Below are positions 1 to 11,589 of a stretch of 64,000 bases of DNA, one piece after another. The translations under genes and the position numbers were made by a program. The DNA lies in contig NZ_CP014691.1 of NCBI RefSeq assembly GCF_002005465.1, positions 992,001-1,056,000 on the forward strand, written 5' to 3'. The first letter of the stretch is position 1; the number at the start of each line of letters is the position of its first letter. A model generated the notes under the pieces. That model was not told the origin of the DNA and searched no databases. It saw only the letters and a program-made list of their open reading frames with translations. This stretch comes from Neoasaia chiangmaiensis (lineage in GTDB: Bacteria > Pseudomonadota > Alphaproteobacteria > Acetobacterales > Acetobacteraceae).

Positions 1-1318
1 ATGCCGCATCGCCCGGCAACGGCGCGGGCTCGCCCTCCTTCGTCATGCCCTGCGCATCCAGCGAGCCCTGTGCCGGGACCGCGCCGATATCCGCCGGAAC
101 ATGCTCGAGATCCGCACTGCCTGCCACGGCATCCTGAAAACGCGCCATCCGGGCGGAAAGCACCTGCGGAGCCTGCGCCTTCGCCACTTCCTCGCGGAGA
201 GCGTCCTTCGCCTGCGCAAAGTCGACATTATGCGGTGCCTTGATGTCGATCACGCGGAAAACGACCCAGCCCGTCTCCGTTTTCAGCGGTCCCTGGATCT
301 CACCCTGCGCCGCGCCGAAGGACGCCTTCGCCAGCTCCGGATTCGGCACGTCGGACTGACGCGTATCCGGCAGGGAGACCGCCGCCGCATCGTGATTGTC
401 CTTCTGCACCGCGTCCCAGCTTGCGCCGCTCTTCCAGTCCTGCACCGCCTGCTGCGCCTTGGCCTGATCCTGGAACGTCAACACCTCGAGGCTGCGCGTC
501 TCGGGCACATGGTAACGCTGGGACTGAAAATCGTAGAGCCGCTTGAGATCGGCATCCGGAATATCGATGGAACGCGCAACGGTCTCGGTCGACAACACCA
601 CGACCTTGGCATGGCGATACGCCGCCGTGCGGAATTCCCACGGATGATTGTCATAATAACGATGCAACTGCGCATCCGTCGGGGCCGGCGGCGCCGCCAT
701 CGCTCCTGCATTGACGCGTACCACATCCAGCACATGCTGCGCGGCATCGAAATCCAGCAGACGGTGCAGGATGGTCGACGGCACACGGACGGTGTCGCCC
801 ATACCATCCAGCAGACCGCGCACGGTGATGTCGTCACGCACCATGTCCAGAACACGCCGTTCCGTCAGTCCCGCCTGCGCCATGCGCTGGTCGAAAACCT
901 TCCGGTCGAACTGCCCGTTCGCGCCATGGAAATACGGCATCCCGAACACCTCGTCGCGTACAAGCGCGTCCGGCACATGCATGCCGTTCCGATCGGCTGC
1001 CAGCAGAACTTCCTGCTGCGTCACCAGGCGCTGCAACACCTCGCGCGCCACCTGCGCCCGCTCGGCCTGCGGAATCTGCGACGGATCGCTAACGCCCATC
1101 TGCTGCGCCATCTGCGGCAGTTCCGAGCGGATACCGCGCGACAGGTCGTCCGCCGTGATGCGCCGCTTGCCGATACGGGCCACCGTATCCGCGTTCGTTC
1201 CACCCAGATTGGTGAAGATATCGCCGACGCCCCAGCCAATGAACGCCAGGAAGATCAGAAAGGCCAGGATGCGCCCAAGCCAGGAATCGACAAACACGTG
1301 ACGCAGGGCAGAAATCAT
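1..1318 (-). CDS. ppiD: PpiD/SurA-type peptidyl-prolyl isomerase, 3' end outside window
   Basis: Reading the minus strand from the ATG at 1318 gives an open frame of 439 codons that runs off the left edge without a stop. The protein starts with a short cytoplasmic tail (MISALRHVFVDSWLGR) and one membrane span at about residues 13-33, followed by a SurA_N-like region and the start of a parvulin-like part. This matches the periplasmic, membrane-anchored folding chaperone PpiD, which attends proteins leaving the Sec translocon. It is divergent from tpiA. A GGAGG motif lies about 30 bases before the ATG rather than at the usual distance, so the start is likely but not certain. The C-terminus cannot be judged here. 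Confidence 0.85.
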   Translation of the reverse strand, partial: MISALRHVFVDSWLGRILAFLIFLAFIGWGVGDIFTNLGGTNADTVARIGKRRITADDLSRGIRSELPQMAQQMGVSDPSQIPQAERAQVAREVLQRLVTQQEVLLAADRNGMHVPDALVRDEVFGMPYFHGANGQFDRKVFDQRMAQAGLTERRVLDMVRDDITVRGLLDGMGDTVRVPSTILHRLLDFDAAQHVLDVVRVNAGAMAAPPAPTDAQLHRYYDNHPWEFRTAAYRHAKVVVLSTETVARSIDIPDADLKRLYDFQSQRYHVPETRSLEVLTFQDQAKAQQAVQDWKSGASWDAVQKDNHDAAAVSLPDTRQSDVPNPELAKASFGAAQGEIQGPLKTETGWVVFRVIDIKAPHNVDFAQAKDALREEVAKAQAPQVLSARMARFQDAVAGSADLEHVPADIGAVPAQGSLDAQGMTKEGEPAPLPGDAA

Positions 1319-1578
1319 GCGGGCTCAAATCCGAAATGCGGCAAATTCAACCAGACGCCTCCTTTCCCGAAAGCGCGAATGGCCGCGCACCATAGATAGA
1401 CCGATGCGACTTGGCCAGAAGCCACGGCACGGACGGTCATATATTGCAGAGTTTCTCACGTCTGCGTGTCACATGCGCCTCAAAGCTTGAACGTTCGGAC
1501 CTGCGATGGCACGGACAAACCGATCAGGACCGACGCTGCCTCAGGGCGGCTCGGACAGGCAACAGAGGAATTGGCGCG

Positions 1579-2385
1579 ATGCCCCAGCAGCCGGACGACG
1601 GCACCGTAGAATCTCCGCCCCGCGATCGGACGATTCGTCGATGCCTGATAGCGGGCAACTGGAAAATGAACGGGCTCTGCGCGCAGTCCCGCTCTCTGGC
1701 GGAGGCCCTGGCGGATGGCTCGGAGGATCTGCCGCCGTTCATCGACCTGACCATCTGCCCACCCTTCACGCAGATTGCCGCCGTAGGCGACATCCTGGCC
1801 GGCAGCCGCATCCGGCTCGGCGCGCAGGACTGCCACGTCGCGTCCGCCGGCGCATTCACCGGCGACATCTCCGCCGCCATGCTGGCCGATCTGAATGTCC
1901 GATATGTCATCGTCGGCCATTCCGAACGGCGCCTGCACCATTTCGAAACGGACGAACTCGTCAACGCCAAGGCGCGCGCCGCCATCGAAGCCGATCTCAC
2001 CCCGATCGTCTGCATCGGCGAGACGTCGGAAGAGCGCGACGCGGGCATAGCGCATGAACGTCTGAGCGCCCAGATCGCCACCTCCCTGCCCGCGAACTTC
2101 CGTGGCGTCGTCGCCTATGAGCCCATCTGGGCGATCGGCACGGGCCGCACGGCATCGATCCAGGAAATCGAGGAAACCACCGCGCATATCCGCGCCGCCG
2201 TCGCGGCACATCTGGAAACGGATGACAAATCGGTGCCGATCCTGTATGGCGGGTCCGTCACGGCCCGCGATGCCGCGTCGATCCTGTCCATCAACTCGGT
2301 CGGCGGCGTTCTGGTCGGCGGCGCCAGCCTGGCCGCGGATTCGTTCCTCGGCATTGCCCTCGCGGCTCAGGAAGCGCTCTCCTGA
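1579..2385 (+). CDS. tpiA: triosephosphate isomerase
   Basis: 268 aa. It interconverts dihydroxyacetone phosphate and glyceraldehyde 3-phosphate in the cytoplasm. The catalytic Lys29 (GNWKMN), His114 (GHSERR) and Glu181 (YEPIWAIGTG) and the phosphate-binding GG(S/A) segments near the C-terminus are all present. I chose the ATG at 1579 because AGAGGA lies about 10 bases upstream; the frame stays open to 1411, but the extra residues look unlike TpiA. The enzyme still has about 20 residues before the usual start of the barrel. It is the first gene of a plus-strand run with secG, pyrG and kdsA. Confidence 0.95.
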   Translation: MPQQPDDGTVESPPRDRTIRRCLIAGNWKMNGLCAQSRSLAEALADGSEDLPPFIDLTICPPFTQIAAVGDILAGSRIRLGAQDCHVASAGAFTGDISAAMLADLNVRYVIVGHSERRLHHFETDELVNAKARAAIEADLTPIVCIGETSEERDAGIAHERLSAQIATSLPANFRGVVAYEPIWAIGTGRTASIQEIEETTAHIRAAVAAHLETDDKSVPILYGGSVTARDAASILSINSVGGVLVGGASLAADSFLGIALAAQEALS

Positions 2386-2413
2386 TACCTCGCCTTCTTG
2401 CCGAAAGACCCGC

Positions 2414-2740
2414 ATGACCACCCTGCTGCTCGTCCTCAACCTCTTCGTCACCATCGCCCTGATCGCCTCCGTGCTGATCCAGCGCAGCGAAGGCGGCGGC
2501 CTGGGCATCGGTAGCAGCCAGGGCATGGGCTCGTTCATGACCGGGCGCGGCACGGCCACGCTGCTGACCCGCACCACCTCCGTGCTCGCCGGCATCTTCA
2601 TGATCCTTTGCCTGCTGCTCGCCGTGCTCAATCGCGGCGCGTCCTCCGGCGCCGGCGGCAAGGACATCCTGGCGCAGCCCGCCGCCCAGACGGCACCCGC
2701 GCAACAGGCACCGGCGCAGCAGGCACCTGCCCGGCACTAA
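2414..2740 (+). CDS. secG: preprotein translocase subunit SecG
   Basis: 108 aa. SecG is the small accessory subunit of the SecYEG channel in the inner membrane. Two hydrophobic spans (about residues 3-22 and 51-73) flank a Gly/Ser-rich loop (EGGGLGIGSSQGMGSF) that is typical of SecG. The tail is low complexity, with repeated Ala-Pro-Ala-Gln-Gln units, as often seen in alphaproteobacterial SecG. It follows tpiA by 28 bases, so the two are probably cotranscribed; the tpiA-secG-pyrG order is common in alphaproteobacteria. Confidence 0.92.
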   Translation: MTTLLLVLNLFVTIALIASVLIQRSEGGGLGIGSSQGMGSFMTGRGTATLLTRTTSVLAGIFMILCLLLAVLNRGASSGAGGKDILAQPAAQTAPAQQAPAQQAPARH

Positions 2741-5285
<2,545 letters not shown>

Positions 5286-5286
<1 letters not shown>

Positions 5287-5759
5287 TGCATGACAGGCGC
5301 CACAGCTATCAGGTCACCGTGACATGGACCGGCAATCACGGCCATGGCACGACGTCATACCACACGTACGGGCGCAATCATGACATCGCCGCCGAAGGCA
5401 AGGCGACGATCCACGGTTCAGCCGATCCGAGCTTCCGGGGTGATCCGACCTGCTGGAATCCGGAAGAGCTTCTGCTGGCGTCGCTCAGTGCCTGTCACAA
5501 ACTCTGGTATCTCGGCCTCTGCGCCGGAGCGGGCGTCAATGTTCTCGCCTATGTCGACGATGCCGAAGGCACCATGATCGAGTCGCCCAACGGCGACGGC
5601 AAATTCGCGAACGTGACGCTGCGCCCGCGTATCACGCTGGCCACCGATACGGATCTGGCACGCGCGACGGCATTGCATGAGCAGGCGCATGCCCATTGCT
5701 TCATCGCCCGCTCGGTCAACTTTCCGGTTCTCTGCAAGCCCGTTTTCGAAACGGCCTGA
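5286..5759 (+). CDS. OsmC/Ohr family peroxidase-like protein
   Basis: 157 aa. The OsmC fold is recognisable, and both redox cysteines expected of the family are present: Cys70 in LSACHKLWYL and Cys138 in HCFIARSVNFPV. Members reduce organic hydroperoxides with thiols. The start ATG shares a base with the kdsA stop, so it is the last gene of the tpiA-to-kdsA run. The substrate and the reductant cannot be told from sequence; it belongs to the YhfA/OsmC-like side rather than clearly to Ohr. Confidence 0.82.
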
Positions 5760-5761
5760 TT

Positions 5762-6250
5762 TCAGATCGCGTAGTTCTCAAGCGGCATCAACAACGCCGC
5801 GCCCAGGCAGAGCACCGCCACCGTGGTGAGCACCAGCCGCAGCATCATGTAACCCGGCGGCAGCGCACCGCGACGGTAAGCGGCGCGCTCCACGGCGATC
5901 GTCGCCAGAAATCCGGCGATCTCCAACGCCAACCCGGCCCGCACATGCCAGACCACGCCGGCATAGAGCGCAAGCCAGGCCCAGAGCGACGGCACGACGC
6001 CCCATAACAGCCGCTGCCGATCCAGCTTCTGCGTGCCCGATCCCGACATGATCGCCGGCGGCTCCAGCGCCAGCCCCCAATGCACCGCCCCCAGGAATGA
6101 CAGGATAGCGCCGCCATAGGTCAGCATGGCCATACCCAGCCGCGGCACCGGTCCCAGCGTGCCGGCGAACAGGATCGCCACCGCCAGTCCGACGAAGGGA
6201 ATCAGACCACCCAATCCGAGGACGATGGCAAGCAGCGGCAGTCTTTTCAC
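5762..6250 (-). CDS. DUF3429 family inner-membrane protein
   Basis: 162 aa with four to five hydrophobic spans. The pattern of a short N-terminal span (PLLAIVLGLGGLIPF), the motif YGGAILSFLGAVHWG and the following VVPSLWAW matches the DUF3429 family, whose function is unknown. It is convergent with the OsmC-like gene, with only two bases between stops, and divergent from eno. No partner gene suggests a role. Confidence 0.75.
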   Translation of the reverse strand: MKRLPLLAIVLGLGGLIPFVGLAVAILFAGTLGPVPRLGMAMLTYGGAILSFLGAVHWGLALEPPAIMSGSGTQKLDRQRLLWGVVPSLWAWLALYAGVVWHVRAGLALEIAGFLATIAVERAAYRRGALPPGYMMLRLVLTTVAVLCLGAALLMPLENYAI

Positions 6251-6396
6251 GATATCGATCCTTCAGGCCTTCGGGACCCTGATAGCAGTTGACAGAAACG
6301 CAGTCACAACGCCTTGTGGCGCGGCAATGCGGATCGCCTTCCCGCACAACGGCTTAACAGGCGATCCGTATCATACAAAATGCGTCCAACCGGTAA

Positions 6397-7689
<1,293 letters not shown>

Positions 7690-7711
7690 ACGATAACGCC
7701 GGCAGCAAAAC

Positions 7712-7744
7712 AAAAAGGGGGAGCCGATCGGCTCCTCCTTTTTT
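7712..7744. terminator. bidirectional rho-independent terminator after eno
   Basis: A long near-perfect inverted repeat (about 13 pairs including one G-T) of the form A-run, GGGGGAGC, CGATCG loop, GCTCCTCC, T-run. The T tract on either strand lets it end both eno and the convergent DDAH-like gene. Confidence 0.9.
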
Positions 7745-7746
7745 AT

Positions 7747-8595
7747 TCAACGCGTCACGTTATCGAGCCGCAACGTCATGCAATAAGCACCGCCGCCCGA
7801 CAGCATGAAGGGCTGCAACGGCACGCCCGATACCGTGTATCCAAGCGCCGAGAGCCGCTCGACCAGCGAGGCCGGGGGCGCCGCCATGATGACCTGATCG
7901 TCGAAAGCAACGGCATTGACGCAGAAATGCCGCGCATCCTCCTCGGTGGCCACGATACGCTGCTCCGGCGGCACGATCGCCGCGATCCGCGCCTGCGTCT
8001 CGGCGGAGAATGCGGGCGGATAATAAAGAACCTCACCACGCGGCAGAACGTGGAAACAGGTATCGAGATGGTAGAAACGCTCCGTCACCAGCGGAAGGCG
8101 CTCGACCCGGATACCGAACGTCTCGGCAATGACCGCCACGCTCTCCTCGACCGATCTCTGCCCATAACCGACCCAGGCGAAACCCCGGCTTCGGTCCCAC
8201 AGACAGTCCCCCGCGCCTTCCTGAAGAAGGCCGTCGGGCAGCGGCACAATCTCCGTCAGCGTGCCGTCGGCAACCATGTCCTCGAAAATTTTCTGGAAAT
8301 ATGGCTCCTCGCCACGTCGTTCGGAGAACCGGAAGCGTGCGGGCAGAACCCTGCCATCGAACACAATACCGGCATTGGCCGGGAACACCATGTCCGGCAG
8401 TCCCTCCTGACCGGACACAACCGTCACCTTCGCGCCGGCACGCTCCAGGGCGGCATGCAAGGCGTTGAAACCCCGTCGGGCACCCTGCGCGTTCTCGGCT
8501 GGATTACGGGCCCAAAGCTCAGGGTCCATCCAGGGATTGATGGCATAGGAAACATCGTAATGTCCGGGATCGACCAGCAGAAAATGGGGCCTCAT
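7747..8595 (-). CDS. dimethylargininase/amidinotransferase-fold hydrolase
   Basis: 282 aa of the guanidino-modifying superfamily (pentein fold). Catalytic residues can be placed: His176 and Asp178 in YHLDTCFH, Glu126 in LLQEGAGDCLW, and the nucleophile Cys272 in GGGAYCMTLR close to the C-terminus. Relatives hydrolyse dimethylarginine, citrulline-like or arginine-like guanidino compounds, giving ornithine or citrulline. The exact substrate is not readable. It faces eno across a shared terminator and is divergent from ftsB; no arginine genes lie nearby. Confidence 0.8.
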   Translation of the reverse strand: MRPHFLLVDPGHYDVSYAINPWMDPELWARNPAENAQGARRGFNALHAALERAGAKVTVVSGQEGLPDMVFPANAGIVFDGRVLPARFRFSERRGEEPYFQKIFEDMVADGTLTEIVPLPDGLLQEGAGDCLWDRSRGFAWVGYGQRSVEESVAVIAETFGIRVERLPLVTERFYHLDTCFHVLPRGEVLYYPPAFSAETQARIAAIVPPEQRIVATEEDARHFCVNAVAFDDQVIMAAPPASLVERLSALGYTVSGVPLQPFMLSGGGAYCMTLRLDNVTR

Positions 8596-8736
8596 TGACT
8601 ATCCTTTGAGATGTTTTTGCTCATCATCCGATATCGACGCCCATGCGAGACATTCTTTGCGCCCACGGCATGGTTTGCGTTATGACATGAACAGGCGACC
8701 ATTCGCCAATATCCGCCTGGTAGGAAAAGAGACCTC

Positions 8737-9066
8737 GTGAAAGTCGTCCGCATGTTTCGGCGCGCCGTGCGCGCGATCGTCCCCCCGGCCCTTTTCCTCG
8801 GCCTGACCGCCTATTTCGGCTGGAACGCCATGCAGGGCGACCATGGCATTCATGCCTATCACCAGCAGCTTCAGCTTCGGGAGCAGGCCCTCCAGGCCCA
8901 GCGCGACGCCAACGATGAACAGATCGTCTGGAAACGTCGCGTCGCCAGTCTGGACGAGCGGGCGCTCAACGCCGACATGCTGGACGAACGGGCGCGTGCC
9001 ATGCTCAACCTTGCCCGCACCGGCGATCTCGTGATTCCCTACGGGCCGCACGACAAACTTTACTGA
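8737..9066 (+). CDS. ftsB: FtsB/DivIC-type septum initiator protein
   Basis: 109 aa. It has a short N-terminal tail, one membrane span (about residues 12-30), and then a coiled coil (HQQLQLREQALQAQRDAND and onward) ending in a conserved MLDERARAMLNL segment, the layout of the FtsB/DivIC divisome family. In alphaproteobacteria this gene commonly sits just after eno, as here. The start is taken as GTG at 8737 because AGGAAAAGAGA precedes it; an ATG 15 bases further in is the alternative. Confidence 0.83.
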   Translation: MKVVRMFRRAVRAIVPPALFLGLTAYFGWNAMQGDHGIHAYHQQLQLREQALQAQRDANDEQIVWKRRVASLDERALNADMLDERARAMLNLARTGDLVIPYGPHDKLY

Positions 9067-9076
9067 CCCCGGACAT

Positions 9077-9105
9077 AAAAAAAGCGGCCCCGAAGGACCG
9101 CCCTT
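9077..9105. terminator. terminator between ftsB and rpmG
   Basis: The stem GCGGCCCC/GACCGC (9084-9101) has a UUCG-type loop when read on the minus strand, followed there by seven T residues. On the plus strand it is followed by CCTTTT. It mainly serves rpmG and may also end ftsB. Confidence 0.88.
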
Positions 9106-9127
9106 TTCGGTTCCGCAAGCGCAGGGC

Positions 9128-9295
9128 TTACTTGATCTTCGCTTCGCGGAAAGCCACGTGCTTGCGCACGACCGGATCGTACTTGCGCACTTCCATCTTG
9201 CCCGTCGCCGAGCGGGCGTTCTTCTTCGTCACGTAGAAATAGCCCGTATCCGCCGTCGAAACGAGACGGATCTGAATGACGTTGGTCTTGGCCAT
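9128..9295 (-). CDS. rpmG: 50S ribosomal protein L33
   Basis: 55 aa, basic, starting [20 protein letters not shown] and ending in REAKIK, the pattern of proteobacterial L33 without zinc-binding cysteines. The frame is open further upstream, but the ATG at 9295 gives the exact family length and has GAGG about 7 bases before it. It is transcribed alone, toward a strong terminator. Confidence 0.96.
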   Translation of the reverse strand: MAKTNVIQIRLVSTADTGYFYVTKKNARSATGKMEVRKYDPVVRKHVAFREAKIK

Positions 9296-9444
9296 GGGAA
9301 CCTCGAAGCTGCTGATGTCGCTGCGCGCGACAGGGACGGCAGCGTTGATGAAAGTTGGGCGCAAAATGCTGATACAAGGGGCTCAGGTCAAGTCTTTCCG
9401 CACGCCATTGACCAGGAAAACGTCAAATTCGACCGGAAAATGAC

Positions 9445-9477
9445 TTGCGAGGACCGAAACAGGAACCTATGTAGAAC
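9445..9477 (+). promoter_or_regulatory. lexA promoter with overlapping SOS box
   Basis: The -35 TTGCGA (9445-9450) and -10 TATGTA (9468-9473) are 17 bases apart. The direct repeat GAAC-N7-GAAC (9463-9477) covers the -10. That repeat is the known alphaproteobacterial LexA operator, so LexA should block its own promoter. The box ends 54 bases before the lexA ATG. Confidence 0.85.
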
Positions 9478-9531
9478 AAACCGGTTATTGACTGCCATTC
9501 CGACTCGGACCGGTTTGCCGCAGGAGCATCC

Positions 9532-10215
9532 ATGCTGACCCGCAAACAGCACCAGTTGTTACTCTACATCGACGACCACCTCCGCCGTACCGGCTTTTCG
9601 CCCTCTTTCGACGAAATGAAGGATGCGCTGGAACTGCGCTCCAAATCCGGCATCCATCGTCTCATCTCCGCATTGGAAGAGCGGGGTTTCCTGCGCCGCC
9701 ATCATCATCGTGCCCGCGCGCTGGAAGTCGTACGCCTGCCCAATACCGAGACGGCAGCTTTTACGCCTAACGTCATTCAGGGGGACTTCTCCGCCCGTCT
9801 CAGCGGCGTGGCCAACGACGGCGTCGCCCCCACAGTGTCCCTTCCCCTCTACGGCAAGATCGCAGCCGGCCTGCCGATCGAGGCACTCCGCGACAACGGG
9901 ACACAGATCCAGGTCCCCAGCACACTGGTCGGCCACGGAGAGCATTATGCCCTTGAGGTTTCCGGTGATTCGATGATCGAGGCCGGAATCCTCAATGGCG
10001 ACACCGTCATCATCCGCCGTGACGACACGGCCGAGAACGGCCAGATCGTCGTCGCCCTGATCGATGGTGAGGAAGTGACGTTGAAGCGCCTGCGCCGCCG
10101 CGGTAACGCCATCGCACTGGAACCTGCCAACGCCGCCTACGAGACGCGTATCGTGCCCGCCGATCGCATCCGCATTCAGGGCCGCCTCATTGGCCTGTTC
10201 CGTCATTACGAGTGA
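9532..10215 (+). CDS. lexA: LexA repressor of the SOS response
   Basis: 227 aa. The N-terminal winged helix (residues 1-65) reads [20 protein letters not shown] and contains the DNA-recognition segment [18 protein letters not shown] typical of alphaproteobacterial LexA. The C-terminal S24 domain has the Ala112-Gly113 self-cleavage site (KIAAGLP), the nucleophile Ser147 (GDSM) and Lys185 (VTLKRL). RecA-stimulated cleavage would derepress SOS genes. Its own promoter carries a GAAC-N7-GAAC operator. It is convergent with a lipoprotein gene. Confidence 0.96.
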   Translation: MLTRKQHQLLLYIDDHLRRTGFSPSFDEMKDALELRSKSGIHRLISALEERGFLRRHHHRARALEVVRLPNTETAAFTPNVIQGDFSARLSGVANDGVAPTVSLPLYGKIAAGLPIEALRDNGTQIQVPSTLVGHGEHYALEVSGDSMIEAGILNGDTVIIRRDDTAENGQIVVALIDGEEVTLKRLRRRGNAIALEPANAAYETRIVPADRIRIQGRLIGLFRHYE

Positions 10216-10231
10216 ATGCTGGCGCCGCGGC

Positions 10232-10813
10232 TCAGTGCTGCGGCGCTGCTCCATCCTTGCGAACCGAAACAGTACCGTCCGGCGCGATGAATGTACTCGT
10301 GCCGTCGCCATTGGGGATGACGATCGTATCCTTCCGCGGCGTGGCGCCGTAATGCCGGGCATTGTCCGGCACGGTAGATGGCAACTCCGGCGTTGACGGT
10401 ATGCCCGCGCCGGAAAAGTCATGCACGCCATGGCGCATGTCGTCGGTCTCACCAGCGCTGATCGACTTTCCTTCCGGCATCTGCTGTCCGTCCTGCCCCA
10501 GCGACCCGCCTTCCGTCATGTTGCCGTAATATGTATTGGGATCGCCGAGCGACGCGGCGATGCCGCCATGGCTGTTTTCGACGTCACGCAATGTCGGCAG
10601 CGGCTGCGGTGCCCCAGGCCAGATATTGCCGGGCTGCGCCAGTATCGGCATCGCCTGAACATCATGACCACGTGCCCGTTCGAGATTTTCCGAGTCGCCG
10701 CTCGGCCCATTCGGGTTCTCGCCAGGCAATGTTGCCGTATCGTGAAGGAATTTGCCGAAACCGGAACATCCGCTCAAAACGATAGGCAGTATCAGCAGAG
10801 CGGCTTTCCGCAT
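10232..10813 (-). CDS. hypothetical lipoprotein
   Basis: 193 aa. A lipoprotein signal (MRKAALLILPIVLSGC) ends in the lipobox LSGC with Cys16, so the mature protein is anchored in a membrane. The rest is hydrophilic, rich in Gly, Pro and Asp, with no domain I recognise; the C-terminal stretch DTIVIPNGDGTSTFIAPDGTV could form a small beta repeat. It lies downstream of pgsA on the same strand after 86 bases. Function unknown. Confidence 0.7.
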   Translation of the reverse strand: MRKAALLILPIVLSGCSGFGKFLHDTATLPGENPNGPSGDSENLERARGHDVQAMPILAQPGNIWPGAPQPLPTLRDVENSHGGIAASLGDPNTYYGNMTEGGSLGQDGQQMPEGKSISAGETDDMRHGVHDFSGAGIPSTPELPSTVPDNARHYGATPRKDTIVIPNGDGTSTFIAPDGTVSVRKDGAAPQH

Positions 10814-10899
10814 GTCATGCTCCCACTATTTGCAGTCATTTACTTACCGGCACAATTCGCCGGGCGCCAGAGAGCAGTAACAACAATCATTGCAAACAG

Positions 10900-11505
10900 T
10901 CAGGGTGCAGGCTTTGCGGCTGTTGTCTGCCGGACGCGTCCCGTCATCCGCGCAACACCGGCCGTCAGATAGCCCCAGCCACTCACCAGTGTCGGCCCAA
11001 CGGAAATCCACAACAACACGCCACCGATCGTGCTGACCGGCAGGAACGAAAGGCCAATCAGTCGCCCGGTGGAATCGCCCGCCAGCAGGAAGCCGATCGC
11101 CACCATCTGAATGCCGGTCTTCCATTTCGCCAGACGCGTGGACGGTAACGTCGCCCGTTGCGACGCCATATATTCCCGAAGACCGCTCACCAGTATCTCA
11201 CGCAGCATGATGACGATGGCCGCGAACAGCGAGCCCGCCGCCAGCCTTCCGTAACCGGCAAGCGTGAGCAGAAGCGCACCGACCAGCAACTTGTCGGCAA
11301 TCGGGTCCATCATGCGGCCAAGATCGGAATTCTGGTGCCAGCGCCGGGCCAGCATACCATCGAGATAATCCGTGATGCAGGCCGCGATATAAATCAGGCA
11401 GGCCGCCAGATCCGCAACCGGCTGCCGAATCGCCACAAGCGCCACCAGGATCGGGATGGCGGCAATGCGAAGAAGTGTCAGAACATTCGGCAAGTCCGTC
11501 AGCAT
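10900..11505 (-). CDS. pgsA: CDP-diacylglycerol-glycerol-3-phosphate 3-phosphatidyltransferase
   Basis: 201 aa membrane enzyme that makes phosphatidylglycerol phosphate, the precursor of phosphatidylglycerol and cardiolipin. The CDP-alcohol phosphatidyltransferase signature DG-x2-AR-x8-G-x3-D-x3-D is intact (residues about 49-71, DYLDGMLARR through MMDPIADK). Four or more membrane spans follow. It is downstream of uvrC by 84 bases on the same strand, an order (uvrC-pgsA) common in proteobacteria. Confidence 0.93.
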   Translation of the reverse strand: MLTDLPNVLTLLRIAAIPILVALVAIRQPVADLAACLIYIAACITDYLDGMLARRWHQNSDLGRMMDPIADKLLVGALLLTLAGYGRLAAGSLFAAIVIMLREILVSGLREYMASQRATLPSTRLAKWKTGIQMVAIGFLLAGDSTGRLIGLSFLPVSTIGGVLLWISVGPTLVSGWGYLTAGVARMTGRVRQTTAAKPAP

Positions 11506-11589
11506 GGTTCGATCCTAACGCATAACCCTACCGTCGGATACCACGGATCGCCGGGCCGATACCCTTTCGGCAGGCATCACTTTTTTTCT

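Noticed and set aside
6289-6317. TTGACA upstream of eno as a promoter
   Set aside because: The -35 is perfect, but no acceptable -10 lies 16-18 bases downstream.
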